Translations under genes and position numbers: made by a program
From: Fructobacillus pseudoficulneus
GTDB lineage: Bacteria > Bacillota > Bacilli > Lactobacillales > Lactobacillaceae
DNA: 64,000 bases
Assembly: GCF_900108455.1 (NCBI RefSeq)
Contig: NZ_FNWS01000003.1
Coordinates: 1 to 64,000 of the forward strand
Direction: 5' to 3'
In this document: in pieces, positions 17,523 to 27,140 of the stretch
Layout of the letters: each line of letters opens with the position of its first letter
How positions within the stretch are numbered: the first letter of the stretch is position 1
Notes under the pieces: generated by a model
What the model saw: the letters and a program-made list of their open reading frames with translations, nothing else
Databases searched by the model: none
What the model was told of the DNA's origin: nothing

Positions 17523-17546
17523 AAAAAAACGCCCAAAGGGCGTTTT
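17523..17546 (-). terminator. eno terminator
   Basis: Minus strand AAAACGCCC, loop TTT, GGGCGTTTTTTT directly after the enolase stop. Confidence 0.93.
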
Positions 17547-17558
17547 CATTTAAAGTCA

Positions 17559-18887
<1,329 letters not shown>

Positions 18888-18933
18888 TTATGCTCTCCTT
18901 TTGTCTGTGGTTAATATTTATAAAACCAAGTAA

Positions 18934-18942
18934 ATTATAACA
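18934..18942 (-). promoter_or_regulatory. Extended -10 promoter of eno
   Basis: Minus strand TGT-TATAAT, about 50 bases before the eno ATG. The -35 at 17 bases (TTCATT) is poor. Upstream, a GTTGGC/GCCAAC hairpin (about 18974-18997) follows tpiA but has no T-run. Confidence 0.6.
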
Positions 18943-19019
18943 CCCTTGTTGATTAAAATGAACACGAATCTAAGGTTGGCCCTAGGTTAGCCAACGGTTT
19001 TGGCTAATTTGTTTGAAAA

Positions 19020-19796
19020 CTATCCATTTTTTCTCGCTTCATCAACTAATGCTAAAAACTTTTCTGGATTTAATGCTGCTTTTCCAACCAAAATACCGTC
19101 GATATCTGGCTGGCACAGGAAGTTTTGCCCGTTTGCCGGCGTCACCGAGCCACCGTATAAGATGCGGATTTTTTCTGCCAGGTCGCGGCCATACAAGTTC
19201 GCCAAACTTTGCCGAATCAAAGCCGCCGCTTCTTGCGCTTGATCAGCCGAGGCCGCCTCTCCTGACCCAATCGCCCAGGTTGGCTCATAGGCAATTGTGA
19301 CTTGATCCATCTCATCAGCCATCACACCGTCCAAGGCCGCCTTCAATTGGGCCAAAACGACCTTTTCCGGTACTAAATTCCCATAAGCGGATAAGTCTTC
19401 ATCCAAATCAACAATCGGCTTCAAACCGTTGCGCAGGGCCGCCAACGTCTTCAAGTTCACCGTTTCATCGGTTTCGTTGAAAAATTTGCGCCGTTCGAAG
19501 TGACCAATCAAAACATATTCGACACCCATTTGGGCCAAAGCCTTTGGTGAGGTTTCACCGGTAAAGGCACCGGCGTCCTCCCAGTGGGCGTTTTCGCCAA
19601 CAATGGTTAAAGGGTTGCCCTTGGCCGCTGCCAACATTTGGCTGAGGTACAAGTCCTGAGCCGCAATCCCAACTTCAACCTGGTGTTCGTCAGCTAAGGC
19701 CGGTAAAACTTTTTCCAAATACGGCCCAACCTCGCGCGGTTCCATGTTAATTTTCCAATTGGCTAAAACAAAGGGCCGCCGCTTTTGCTCACTCAT
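19020..19796 (-). CDS. tpiA: Triosephosphate isomerase, divergent active-site loop
   Basis: 258 aa. The catalytic Lys15 (ANWKIN), His99 (IGHFERR) and Glu171 (AYEPTWAIGSG) are present, with phosphate-binding GGSV near the C-terminus. Two family hallmarks differ. The near-invariant Ser after the catalytic His (GHSERR) is Phe100, and the usual PIxCxGE is PIVDLDE. GNWKMN is also ANWKIN. The enzyme interconverts dihydroxyacetone phosphate and glyceraldehyde-3-phosphate; a heterofermenter needs little flux through it, which might relax constraint. It overlaps the upstream small membrane protein gene by four bases (ATGA). Confidence 0.88.
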   Translation of the reverse strand: MSEQKRRPFVLANWKINMEPREVGPYLEKVLPALADEHQVEVGIAAQDLYLSQMLAAAKGNPLTIVGENAHWEDAGAFTGETSPKALAQMGVEYVLIGHFERRKFFNETDETVNLKTLAALRNGLKPIVDLDEDLSAYGNLVPEKVVLAQLKAALDGVMADEMDQVTIAYEPTWAIGSGEAASADQAQEAAALIRQSLANLYGRDLAEKIRILYGGSVTPANGQNFLCQPDIDGILVGKAALNPEKFLALVDEARKNG

Positions 19797-20134
19797 TTGC
19801 TTTCTCCTCGATTTAGCATGAAGAAAATAAAGGCAGCTTCAATTAAAAGAATCCAGGGCAAATTAGTGTTACGTTCACCGACTAAGACCAAAAGAATATA
19901 GGAAACAACCAAGATGGCCATTCCAATTCCCATTTTGATCAAGCCACGACGGAACTGTGACCGGTTAAGCGCTTCTTTTAAACGTTCGTTTTCTTCTTTA
20001 AACTCACTCAAATCAAGTTTTAAGCTTTCGACCTGATTCAAGAGTTGGTCATTTTCCGTTTGCAAATAATCAACTTGAGTTTGGATTTCTTTGTCTTGCT
20101 GGTCTTTTTTGTTCGACCAATTAAATAACTTCAT
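19793..20134 (-). CDS. Small membrane protein with N-terminal coiled coil
   Basis: 113 aa. Residues about 10-60 are a charged heptad-like coiled coil (YLQTENDQLLNQVESLKLDLSE). Two hydrophobic helices follow (about 68-86 and 92-107) with a short outside loop. The topology suggests a cytoplasmic coiled coil tethered to the membrane. It is translationally coupled to tpiA through an ATGA overlap. I do not recognise the family; the coupling to tpiA gives no clear clue. Confidence 0.65.
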   Translation of the reverse strand: MKLFNWSNKKDQQDKEIQTQVDYLQTENDQLLNQVESLKLDLSEFKEENERLKEALNRSQFRRGLIKMGIGMAILVVSYILLVLVGERNTNLPWILLIEAAFIFFMLNRGESK

Positions 20135-20210
20135 AAGTATTCTCCAATCATTTCTATTTTAACAAAAATGGCCAGTAAATCCGAATAAATTCAACATTGC
20201 TCTCCCAGCC

Positions 20211-20239
20211 TTGACAAAGGGATTTTTTCTAGGTAAAAT
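20211..20239 (+). promoter_or_regulatory. tRNA-Leu promoter
   Basis: Consensus TTGACA (20211-20216), 17-base spacer, TAAAAT (20234-20239). Confidence 0.9.
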
Positions 20240-20256
20240 TTGATAGTTGCATTGTT

Positions 20257-20342
20257 GCGGCTGTGGCGGAATTGGCAGACGCGCAGGATTAAGGATCCTG
20301 TGTCCGCTTTAGGACGTGCGGGTTCGACTCCCGCCAGCCGCA
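20257..20342 (+). tRNA. tRNA-Leu (anticodon AAG)
   Basis: 86 bases, a class II tRNA with a long variable arm. GCGGCTG pairs with CAGCCGC; the anticodon stem CAGGA/TCCTG encloses TTAAGGA, anticodon AAG. A34 is unusual in bacteria outside tRNA-Arg(ACG), but AAG leucine tRNAs are known in Lactobacillales. CCA is not encoded. Confidence 0.95.
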
Positions 20343-20403
20343 TAGGCAAACGTTGATATATCAGCGTTTTTGAGCATTTGCAAGTAATTTGCAGGCAACA
20401 CAA

Positions 20404-20436
20404 AGGGCAGACCCAATCTTGGGCCTGCCTTTTTTC
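20404..20436 (+). terminator. tRNA-Leu terminator
   Basis: AAGGGCAGACCCA, loop ATCT, TGGGCCTGCCTTTTTT about 60 bases after the tRNA. Confidence 0.9.
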
Positions 20437-20467
20437 TTACAACAGCAGCAAATTATTTTTCATCAAA

Positions 20468-20500
20468 ATAAAAAGGCGTCTCCTTTGGAGAACGCCTCTT
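20468..20500 (-). terminator. Terminator of lipocalin-like gene
   Basis: Minus strand AGGCGTTCTC, loop CAAA, GGAGACGCCT followed by a T-run. Confidence 0.9.
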
Positions 20501-20514
20501 ACTAAGCCGTAATA

Positions 20515-21639
20515 TTAAAATGTCTTTGCTGGGAAATTAATCTCGTAGAGCATCTTATCGTTGACTGTATCTGTTTGACCATTCCGCGTTACTTTCAGCG
20601 TTGTTTCGGCCAAATAACGCGTATAGGTTGGCTGCAAGCCCGCCTTATCAAATTGTTTTTGGGCGGCTTCAGGTGCCATACCATAAATATCAATTAAGTT
20701 AATTTCTTCTGGATTCTTAATCGTGAATTCCGCCTCAACATCACCTTGCGTAAAGCGATATTGCAGCTCCTTTGGATAGGTCTTGCCAGTCTTTTCCTGC
20801 ACATAAGTGTCCAAGACTTTTACTTCCGCATTTTGATCATCAATGTTTTCCAAAATGCGATTTCCTTGGTCATCATCAACCGTAAACAACGGAATCTTTG
20901 GCTGACCAAAGCGGTCTGATCCAACCATGTCGTAAAGCAAAACAGAATACTTTCCACTGTTTTGACGACCCCAAACCCAGCTATGGAAGGCTTCGACTGG
21001 GCTGATGTTAAACCATTGATGGTTATAGTAAGCCTGCCCGGTAACTTCTTTGTCTTCCCCATCAATCACTAGGTGACCAGTGACCTTTAATTTCGTGACA
21101 CAAATAAAGTTATAATAATATTCATCATTTTGTCCAAAAGAAATATAACCATTTCCCGGTCGGAAGGGTGCTACTTCTGCTTCAAAGTGTAGGTCCATGG
21201 CTGTCTTGTGTTCAGTCGACTTTTTACCGTCGAACTCAACTTCATAGTCATCTTCTGGTTCAATATGAACATCATAAGTTTTCCAGTCCTGGCCCTTGAG
21301 CGTGTTTTCACCCCACTTCAAATCAGCAGCCTTATCACTGGTGAACACTTCATCCGCTTTGTAGGCGCGGTAATCATTGAAGGGTTCGCCGGCAATCGTA
21401 CTATAATTCATCGCGATGTTGGGGTTGAAACCTTTTTGGTTCACCTGACTAGGTGACTTTGGTCGGAATCCCAAAACGAGTGTTGTTTTATCGTCAAAGC
21501 TACAATCGATATACCAAATTTCACCGGGGCCTGGTTCGTCATTATCACGACGGCCATCTTCCCAGTTCTCAACCTTGTTAGGGTTCACACCAAATTTTTC
21601 AAAATCAGCTGCTGTATCCATTACACGTCCGTATGCCAT
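20515..21639 (-). CDS. Lipocalin-like (CrtC/AttH-type) domain protein
   Basis: 374 aa from the ATG at 21639, which has AAAGGAGG eight bases upstream; an in-frame TTG two codons earlier is rejected. The protein is beta-rich and has no signal peptide. The central part (GNGYISFGQNDEYYYNF, then TGQAYYNHQWFN, then FHSWVWGRQNSGKYSVLLYDM) resembles the tandem-lipocalin fold of hydroxyneurosporene synthase (CrtC) and AttH. In non-carotenogenic lactic acid bacteria the substrate is unknown. It may bind or hydrate a hydrophobic molecule. Monocistronic. Confidence 0.6.
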   Translation of the reverse strand: MAYGRVMDTAADFEKFGVNPNKVENWEDGRRDNDEPGPGEIWYIDCSFDDKTTLVLGFRPKSPSQVNQKGFNPNIAMNYSTIAGEPFNDYRAYKADEVFTSDKAADLKWGENTLKGQDWKTYDVHIEPEDDYEVEFDGKKSTEHKTAMDLHFEAEVAPFRPGNGYISFGQNDEYYYNFICVTKLKVTGHLVIDGEDKEVTGQAYYNHQWFNISPVEAFHSWVWGRQNSGKYSVLLYDMVGSDRFGQPKIPLFTVDDDQGNRILENIDDQNAEVKVLDTYVQEKTGKTYPKELQYRFTQGDVEAEFTIKNPEEINLIDIYGMAPEAAQKQFDKAGLQPTYTRYLAETTLKVTRNGQTDTVNDKMLYEINFPAKTF

Positions 21640-21728
21640 TAACAAATCCTCCTTTGATTGTTGCCACCAGTTTACGTCTCTGAAACAATCATGACAGCCA
21701 CCAATTAAACAACAATTGTTGGATAAAA

Positions 21729-21760
21729 TAAAAAAGCAGTGACATTATTTTGTCGCTGCT
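21729..21760 (-). terminator. Terminator overlapping GNAT stop codon
   Basis: Minus strand GCAGCGAC (inside the last codons), loop AAAATAAT that contains the stop codon, GTCACTGC then six T residues. Confidence 0.85.
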
Positions 21761-22194
21761 TCATTTTGAGTAACCATTAAAATATGCGGCACGCCGGCAT
21801 CCATAAAGATATCACCAACTTCGGTGAAGCCAAAGCGCTTGTAAAGCTCAATCACATGTTGTTGTGCTTCAATTTCAATATCTTTTTGATCAAAACGTTC
21901 TGCCATCACCGTCATCATTTGCTGGATTAATTCTTTGCCCAGACCACGGCCACGAGCTGCCGGCACCGTCAATACACGTCCAAATGAAAGAATATCGCCT
22001 TCTTTGACAAAGACACGCCCATAGGCCAGCAATTCACCATCTTCTTCATAAAAGACGTGTAAGGCTTCCAAATCAACCTCATCGACATCTTGATAAAGGC
22101 TTTGTTGGTCAACCACAAAAACCGCTGCTCGTGCTCGATAAATCGCCCAAATTTCTTGATTTGTTAATTCATTAAAACTTTTAATATGCCACAT
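21745..22194 (-). CDS. GNAT acetyltransferase, ElaA family
   Basis: 149 aa from the ATG at 22194, preceded by AAAGGGGAAG; an earlier in-frame codon has no ribosome site. FVVDQQSLYQDVDEVDLEALH is the ElaA-type N-terminal signature and GRVLTVPAARGRGLGKELI supplies the acetyl-CoA pyrophosphate loop (R/Q-x-x-G-x-G/A). The substrate is unknown. Monocistronic. Its terminator begins inside the coding region. Confidence 0.85.
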   Translation of the reverse strand: MWHIKSFNELTNQEIWAIYRARAAVFVVDQQSLYQDVDEVDLEALHVFYEEDGELLAYGRVFVKEGDILSFGRVLTVPAARGRGLGKELIQQMMTVMAERFDQKDIEIEAQQHVIELYKRFGFTEVGDIFMDAGVPHILMVTQNEAATK

Positions 22195-22243
22195 AAACGA
22201 CTTCCCCTTTGTAATGATTATTAACATCATAACAAATTAAACA

Positions 22244-22272
22244 ACAAAAAAACCGCTAAAATTAGCGGTTTT
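22244..22272 (-). terminator. Terminator of tRNA-Asn/tRNA-Thr operon
   Basis: AACCGCTAA/TTAGCGGTT hairpin followed, on the minus strand, by seven T residues. Confidence 0.92.
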
Positions 22273-22280
22273 TTAGTAGA

Positions 22281-22353
22281 TGCCGACGAGAGGAATCGAA
22301 CCTCCGACCCCAGGTTTACGATACCCGTGCTCTACCAACTGAGCTACGTCGGC
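22281..22353 (-). tRNA. tRNA-Thr (anticodon CGT)
   Basis: 73 bases. Acceptor GCCGACG/CGTCGGC; anticodon stem CGGGT/ACCTG with loop ATCGTAA, anticodon CGT; T-loop GTTCGATTC. CCA is not encoded. Second gene of a two-tRNA transcript. Confidence 0.95.
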
Positions 22354-22359
22354 TTGAAA

Positions 22360-22432
22360 CTCCGACTGCCGGGCTCGAACCGGCGACAACCTGATTAACA
22401 GTCAGGTGCTCTACCAACTGAGCTAAGTCGGA
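22360..22432 (-). tRNA. tRNA-Asn (anticodon GTT), copy 1
   Basis: 73 bases. Acceptor TCCGACT/AGTCGGA; anticodon stem CCTGA/TCAGG with loop CTGTTAA, anticodon GTT. CCA is not encoded. Identical in sequence to the copy at 25381-25453. Confidence 0.95.
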
Positions 22433-22460
22433 ATGACTTGTTGTTCAAAACAACTATTTA

Positions 22461-22489
22461 ATTATGCCATTTACCGCCCACTCTGTCAA
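22461..22489 (-). promoter_or_regulatory. Promoter of tRNA-Asn/tRNA-Thr
   Basis: Minus strand TTGACA (22484-22489), 17-base spacer, CATAAT (22461-22466). Confidence 0.88.
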
Positions 22490-22552
22490 TCATTTTCGCA
22501 CTTTATTTCGATATTTTCTCCCTAAAAAAGCTCCATAACCTTCTCACTATTT

Positions 22553-22581
22553 TTGACGATTGATCACTTTCGATTTACAAT
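22553..22581 (+). promoter_or_regulatory. Promoter of F420 reductase-like gene
   Basis: TTGACG (22553-22558), 17-base spacer, TACAAT (22576-22581), 32 bases before the start codon. Confidence 0.85.
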
Positions 22582-22612
22582 GAGGGCAAAGGAATAGCAA
22601 AGGAGAACAAAG

Positions 22613-23182
22613 ATGGAAATCACTGTATTTGGTAAGGGTAACATCGGCTCCGCCGTTGGTGCCCAGTTTGAAAAAGCTGGTAATCAGGTTAATTATGCCA
22701 CATCGGAATCAAAACCCAATCACATTGCCGACTTAGTTGTTTTAGCAGTCCCATTCGCCGCAATGGCAGGTATCGCCCAGGAATACCAGGACCAATTTGC
22801 AGGTAAAACAATTGTTGAAACCTCAAACCCCGTCAATTTCAAGACATTTGATGGGCTAGAGGTTCCAAGCGACAGTTCTGCAACCGCTGAACTGCAAAAA
22901 GCCCTACCAAAGAGCTATGTTCTCAAGGCTTTCAACACGGTCTTTGCTGCCAACCTGGTCAGTGGTAAGGTTGGCGACAACCAAACAACGGTCTTGGTGG
23001 CCGGCGATCACAAGGACAGCAAGGAAGTCTTAGCCAAGGCATTGGAAGGTAGTGACCTCGCCGTTGTCGATGCCGGTTTGCTGAAGCGCGCCCACGAGCT
23101 GGAGTCTGTTGGCTTCCTGCAAATGACGCTTGCTGCCAGTGAAAAAATTGGCTGGACCGGTGGCTTTGCTCTCGTTAAATAA
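22613..23182 (+). CDS. NADPH-dependent F420 reductase-like oxidoreductase
   Basis: 189 aa. N-terminal Rossmann motif FGKGNIGSAVG (residues 5-15), then LVVLAVPFAAM and the conserved IVETSNPV strand-loop, and a KAFNTVFAANL motif (about 109-119) shared with the F420_oxidored family (FNO/YqeC-like) and YpeB-type NADP-binding proteins. Lactic acid bacteria lack F420, so the real electron partner is likely NADPH plus an unknown acceptor. AAAGGAG precedes the ATG. Monocistronic. Confidence 0.78.
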   Translation: MEITVFGKGNIGSAVGAQFEKAGNQVNYATSESKPNHIADLVVLAVPFAAMAGIAQEYQDQFAGKTIVETSNPVNFKTFDGLEVPSDSSATAELQKALPKSYVLKAFNTVFAANLVSGKVGDNQTTVLVAGDHKDSKEVLAKALEGSDLAVVDAGLLKRAHELESVGFLQMTLAASEKIGWTGGFALVK

Positions 23183-23193
23183 AATTGTTAATC

Positions 23194-23222
23194 AAAAAGC
23201 CAGGCTCACAGCCTGGCTTTTT
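23194..23222. terminator. Bidirectional terminator (repeat copy A)
   Basis: AAAAAGCCAGGC, loop TCACA, GCCTGGCTTTTT between the reductase and the convergent higA. A near-identical copy lies at 23898-23926. Confidence 0.93.
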
Positions 23223-23224
23223 AC

Positions 23225-23515
23225 TTATACTCGAATTTTCTCAATTTGTTGATATTCCATTTTGCTATTTTCTTCAACATTACGAACATCAATATCCATT
23301 TGTAGGTTCAAAAAATACCGGTCCGAAATTCCAAATGCTCGTCCTAAACGAATGGAAGTATCGGCCGTAATTTTCCGCCGATCGTGTAAAATATCTTGAA
23401 TACGTGATACTGGTACATGAATATCTTGGGCAAGAGAATAAGCAGAGAGCTCAAGTGGATCCATGAATTCAGTTTTTAAAATTTCACTAATTGTTGGTGT
23501 GGGTATCTTTCCCAT
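23225..23515 (-). CDS. higA: HigA-family antitoxin (XRE)
   Basis: 96 aa from the ATG at 23515, which has GGGAGAG upstream; an earlier in-frame start is rejected. TISEILKTEFMDPLELSAYSLA, VSRIQDILHDRRKITADTSIRLGRAFG and YFLNLQ match the HigA/VapI antitoxin helix-turn-helix family. It should neutralise HigB and, as a dimer, repress the operon at the palindrome 23840-23862. The toxin gene comes first, 13 bases upstream, as is typical for higBA. Confidence 0.92.
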   Translation of the reverse strand: MGKIPTPTISEILKTEFMDPLELSAYSLAQDIHVPVSRIQDILHDRRKITADTSIRLGRAFGISDRYFLNLQMDIDVRNVEENSKMEYQQIEKIRV

Positions 23516-23528
23516 ATTGCTCTCCCTC

Positions 23529-23813
23529 TCAATGATAATCAACGATTTCGACATTCATAAAATCGTTCCTATTGGCCACAGTAAAGCATAGTCGATACTG
23601 AACATTAATTTTAATACTATATTGGCCCCGACGATCACCCATTAATTGTTCCAAGTGGTTTGCTGGTGGTACTCGTAAATCATTTATGTCAGCAGCATTG
23701 TCCATCATAATTAATTTTCGTAGGGCAATTCTTTGAATGCTCTGTGGTAGTTTTTTAGAAAATTTTTGTTGAAATATTTTTTCCGTTTCTTTATCAGCAA
23801 AACTTCGAATCAT
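23529..23813 (-). CDS. higB: HigB-family toxin (RelE-like mRNA interferase)
   Basis: 94 aa from MIRSFADKETEKIF (ATG 23813); upstream in-frame codons lie inside the leader. The motif SKKLPQSIQRIALRKL, the LMGDRRGQYSIKINVQYRLCF strand region and the C-terminal VEIVDYH are typical of HigB. HigB cleaves mRNA on the ribosome. The protein is complete, so the pair is probably active. It may stabilise this locus or respond to stress; the activity itself is inferred. Confidence 0.92.
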   Translation of the reverse strand: MIRSFADKETEKIFQQKFSKKLPQSIQRIALRKLIMMDNAADINDLRVPPANHLEQLMGDRRGQYSIKINVQYRLCFTVANRNDFMNVEIVDYH

Positions 23814-23838
23814 CTTCTCATTTCCTACTTTTCTTTTT

Positions 23839-23867
23839 ATTATACCCGAACAACAGGTATAAGGCAA
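23839..23867 (-). promoter_or_regulatory. higBA promoter with overlapping operator palindrome
   Basis: Minus strand TTGCCT (23862-23867), 17-base spacer, TATAAT (23839-23844). A perfect palindrome, TTATACC-N9-GGTATAA (23840-23862), spans the spacer and both hexamer edges, ideally placed for HigA repression. Confidence 0.85.
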
Positions 23868-23897
23868 ACGTGGGAAATTTCATCATGAACACAAATC

Positions 23898-23926
23898 AAA
23901 AAGCCAGGCGCACTGCCTGGCTTTTT
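23898..23926. terminator. Bidirectional terminator (repeat copy B)
   Basis: AAAAAGCCAGGC, loop GCACT, GCCTGGCTTTTT. It matches copy A at 23194-23222 including the flanking ATC and ACTT. It terminates the MFS gene on the minus strand. Confidence 0.92.
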
Positions 23927-23939
23927 ACTTTACTTAAAA

Positions 23940-25199
23940 TTAAAATTGAACTTTCTTACCCAATGCCGGGATTAGCAGCATCACGATAAAGGAAAAGACG
24001 TAAATGGCTGAGAAGAACATCATTACTACTGAAAGTGATGTCTTGTCCATCATCAAGCCAACCAAGGCTGGGAAGAACCCACCCAGTAGCTTTCCAAAAC
24101 AAGAAACAACCGAGTTAGCAGTCACGCGGATATCAACTCCGTATAAGCGGGAAACGACGACCCCATAACCACCATACATGCCGTTTGAGAAGAAACCAAC
24201 CATCATCATAATCAACAACAATGACCAGGCCCCATTTGCCATCGGAATCAAGTAAACGGAAGCAGCGGCGACCACCAAGAAGATTCCAAAGGCCAAACGT
24301 GGACCGAAGTTATCCAACAGATAACCAAAGGCATACATTCCTAGGGACATCCCAACGATTGTAGCAATCATCCACAGTGAAGATGATGAGATGGACAAGC
24401 CCAGCTGCTTTTGCATGATCTTTGGCAACCAGTTCATCAAACCGTAATAGCCACCAGTTTGCACCATCATCATTAGAATCAAGCCCAAAGTTTGCAGGGC
24501 CAAGGTTGGCGTCTTAAAAACCGCTAGGACCGGTACCTTGGTTGTCGTTGCTTCTTCTTTTTGTTGGCGAGCCTGCTTGGCTTGCTCAAATTCGTCACTG
24601 TCCTTCAAATGAATTCGAATGGCAAAGGCGAAGATGACTGGCACCAAGCCAACCAAGAACAAGGCATTCCAACCAAAGCGTGGAATGATAAAGGCAGCTG
24701 CTAAGGCGGCTAAGATTGATCCACCCTGTCCACCAATTTGAACAATTGACATTAAGCGGCCAATCTTCTTACCAGAAAAGGCTTCGGCCACCATCGTGAC
24801 CCCAGCACTATATTCAGCACCCGTTCCGGCACCAACGATAAAGCGCAATGCATACAAAACCCAAATGTTATGAGCAAAGTACATCCCTGCCGTCGCAAAG
24901 GCGACGATAAACAGTGTCCCAGTAAAGACACGGGCGCGACCAAAACGGTCTGCCAACATTCCAAAACAGAGGCCACCGACCAATGTTCCTAGTGAAAAAA
25001 TCGTTGCAATCAAACCACCAGCAAAGTTGCTAATGTGCAAAGAAGCAATGATTGAAGAAAGGGCAAAGGAGATGAACATCACGTCCATGTTCTCGAGCCC
25101 AAAACCAGCTGTGGTTGACCACAAAGTTAATTTCTGGTTCTTAGAAAAATGCTTGTGACGCAACACTTCTGTTGGTTGCGTAAGGGGAATATCTGCCAT
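23940..25199 (-). CDS. MFS transporter
   Basis: 419 aa from the ATG at 25199; a longer ORF starts inside the AAAGGA site. Twelve hydrophobic helices. MFS motif A GMLADRFGRARVF lies in loop 2-3, and LENMDVMFISFALSS in TM1 resembles sugar/organic-acid proton symporters (SHS/AAHS-like). A cytoplasmic loop of about 30 residues (KDSDEFEQAKQARQQKEEA) separates the two halves. It probably carries an organic anion or sugar acid; the substrate cannot be named. Monocistronic, with its own promoter. Confidence 0.82.
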   Translation of the reverse strand: MADIPLTQPTEVLRHKHFSKNQKLTLWSTTAGFGLENMDVMFISFALSSIIASLHISNFAGGLIATIFSLGTLVGGLCFGMLADRFGRARVFTGTLFIVAFATAGMYFAHNIWVLYALRFIVGAGTGAEYSAGVTMVAEAFSGKKIGRLMSIVQIGGQGGSILAALAAAFIIPRFGWNALFLVGLVPVIFAFAIRIHLKDSDEFEQAKQARQQKEEATTTKVPVLAVFKTPTLALQTLGLILMMMVQTGGYYGLMNWLPKIMQKQLGLSISSSSLWMIATIVGMSLGMYAFGYLLDNFGPRLAFGIFLVVAAASVYLIPMANGAWSLLLIMMMVGFFSNGMYGGYGVVVSRLYGVDIRVTANSVVSCFGKLLGGFFPALVGLMMDKTSLSVVMMFFSAIYVFSFIVMLLIPALGKKVQF

Positions 25200-25285
25200 A
25201 CTAAAAAAACATCCTTTCAAAACTGACGCTCACGGGGGCCAATTATTTCTCCAGTGCTGCCGGGATTGGCAAATCACTATTGAAC

Positions 25286-25314
25286 ATAATAGCGTAACTT
25301 TTCTAATTTGGCAA
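25286..25314 (-). promoter_or_regulatory. Promoter of MFS gene
   Basis: Minus strand TTGCCA (25309-25314), 17-base spacer, TATTAT (25286-25291). It leaves an 80-base leader with no recognised riboswitch. Confidence 0.75.
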
Positions 25315-25342
25315 GGGCAACTTTATTTCTTTAAATTTTTGT

Positions 25343-25373
25343 ACAAAAAAAGCCAAGACATCACTGTCTTGAC
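25343..25373 (-). terminator. tRNA-Asn terminator
   Basis: Minus strand GTCAAGACA, loop GTGA, TGTCTTGGC followed by seven T residues. Confidence 0.92.
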
Positions 25374-25380
25374 TTCAATA

Positions 25381-25453
25381 CTCCGACTGCCGGGCTCGAA
25401 CCGGCGACAACCTGATTAACAGTCAGGTGCTCTACCAACTGAGCTAAGTCGGA
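25381..25453 (-). tRNA. tRNA-Asn (anticodon GTT), copy 2
   Basis: Same 73-base sequence as 22360-22432, with its own promoter and terminator. CCA is not encoded. Confidence 0.95.
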
Positions 25454-25478
25454 ATAAAGCGCTTGGCTCAACTTAAAT

Positions 25479-25507
25479 ATTATACAAAAGAAAGCCAAAC
25501 GCGTCAA
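25479..25507 (-). promoter_or_regulatory. tRNA-Asn copy 2 promoter
   Basis: Minus strand TTGACG (25502-25507), 17-base spacer, TATAAT (25479-25484). Confidence 0.9.
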
Positions 25508-25531
25508 TCATTTATTTGAAAAAATCAGGAA

Positions 25532-27106
<1,575 letters not shown>

Positions 27107-27140
27107 CTACTGTCTTGGCACTGTCACTGATTTCATTTGC

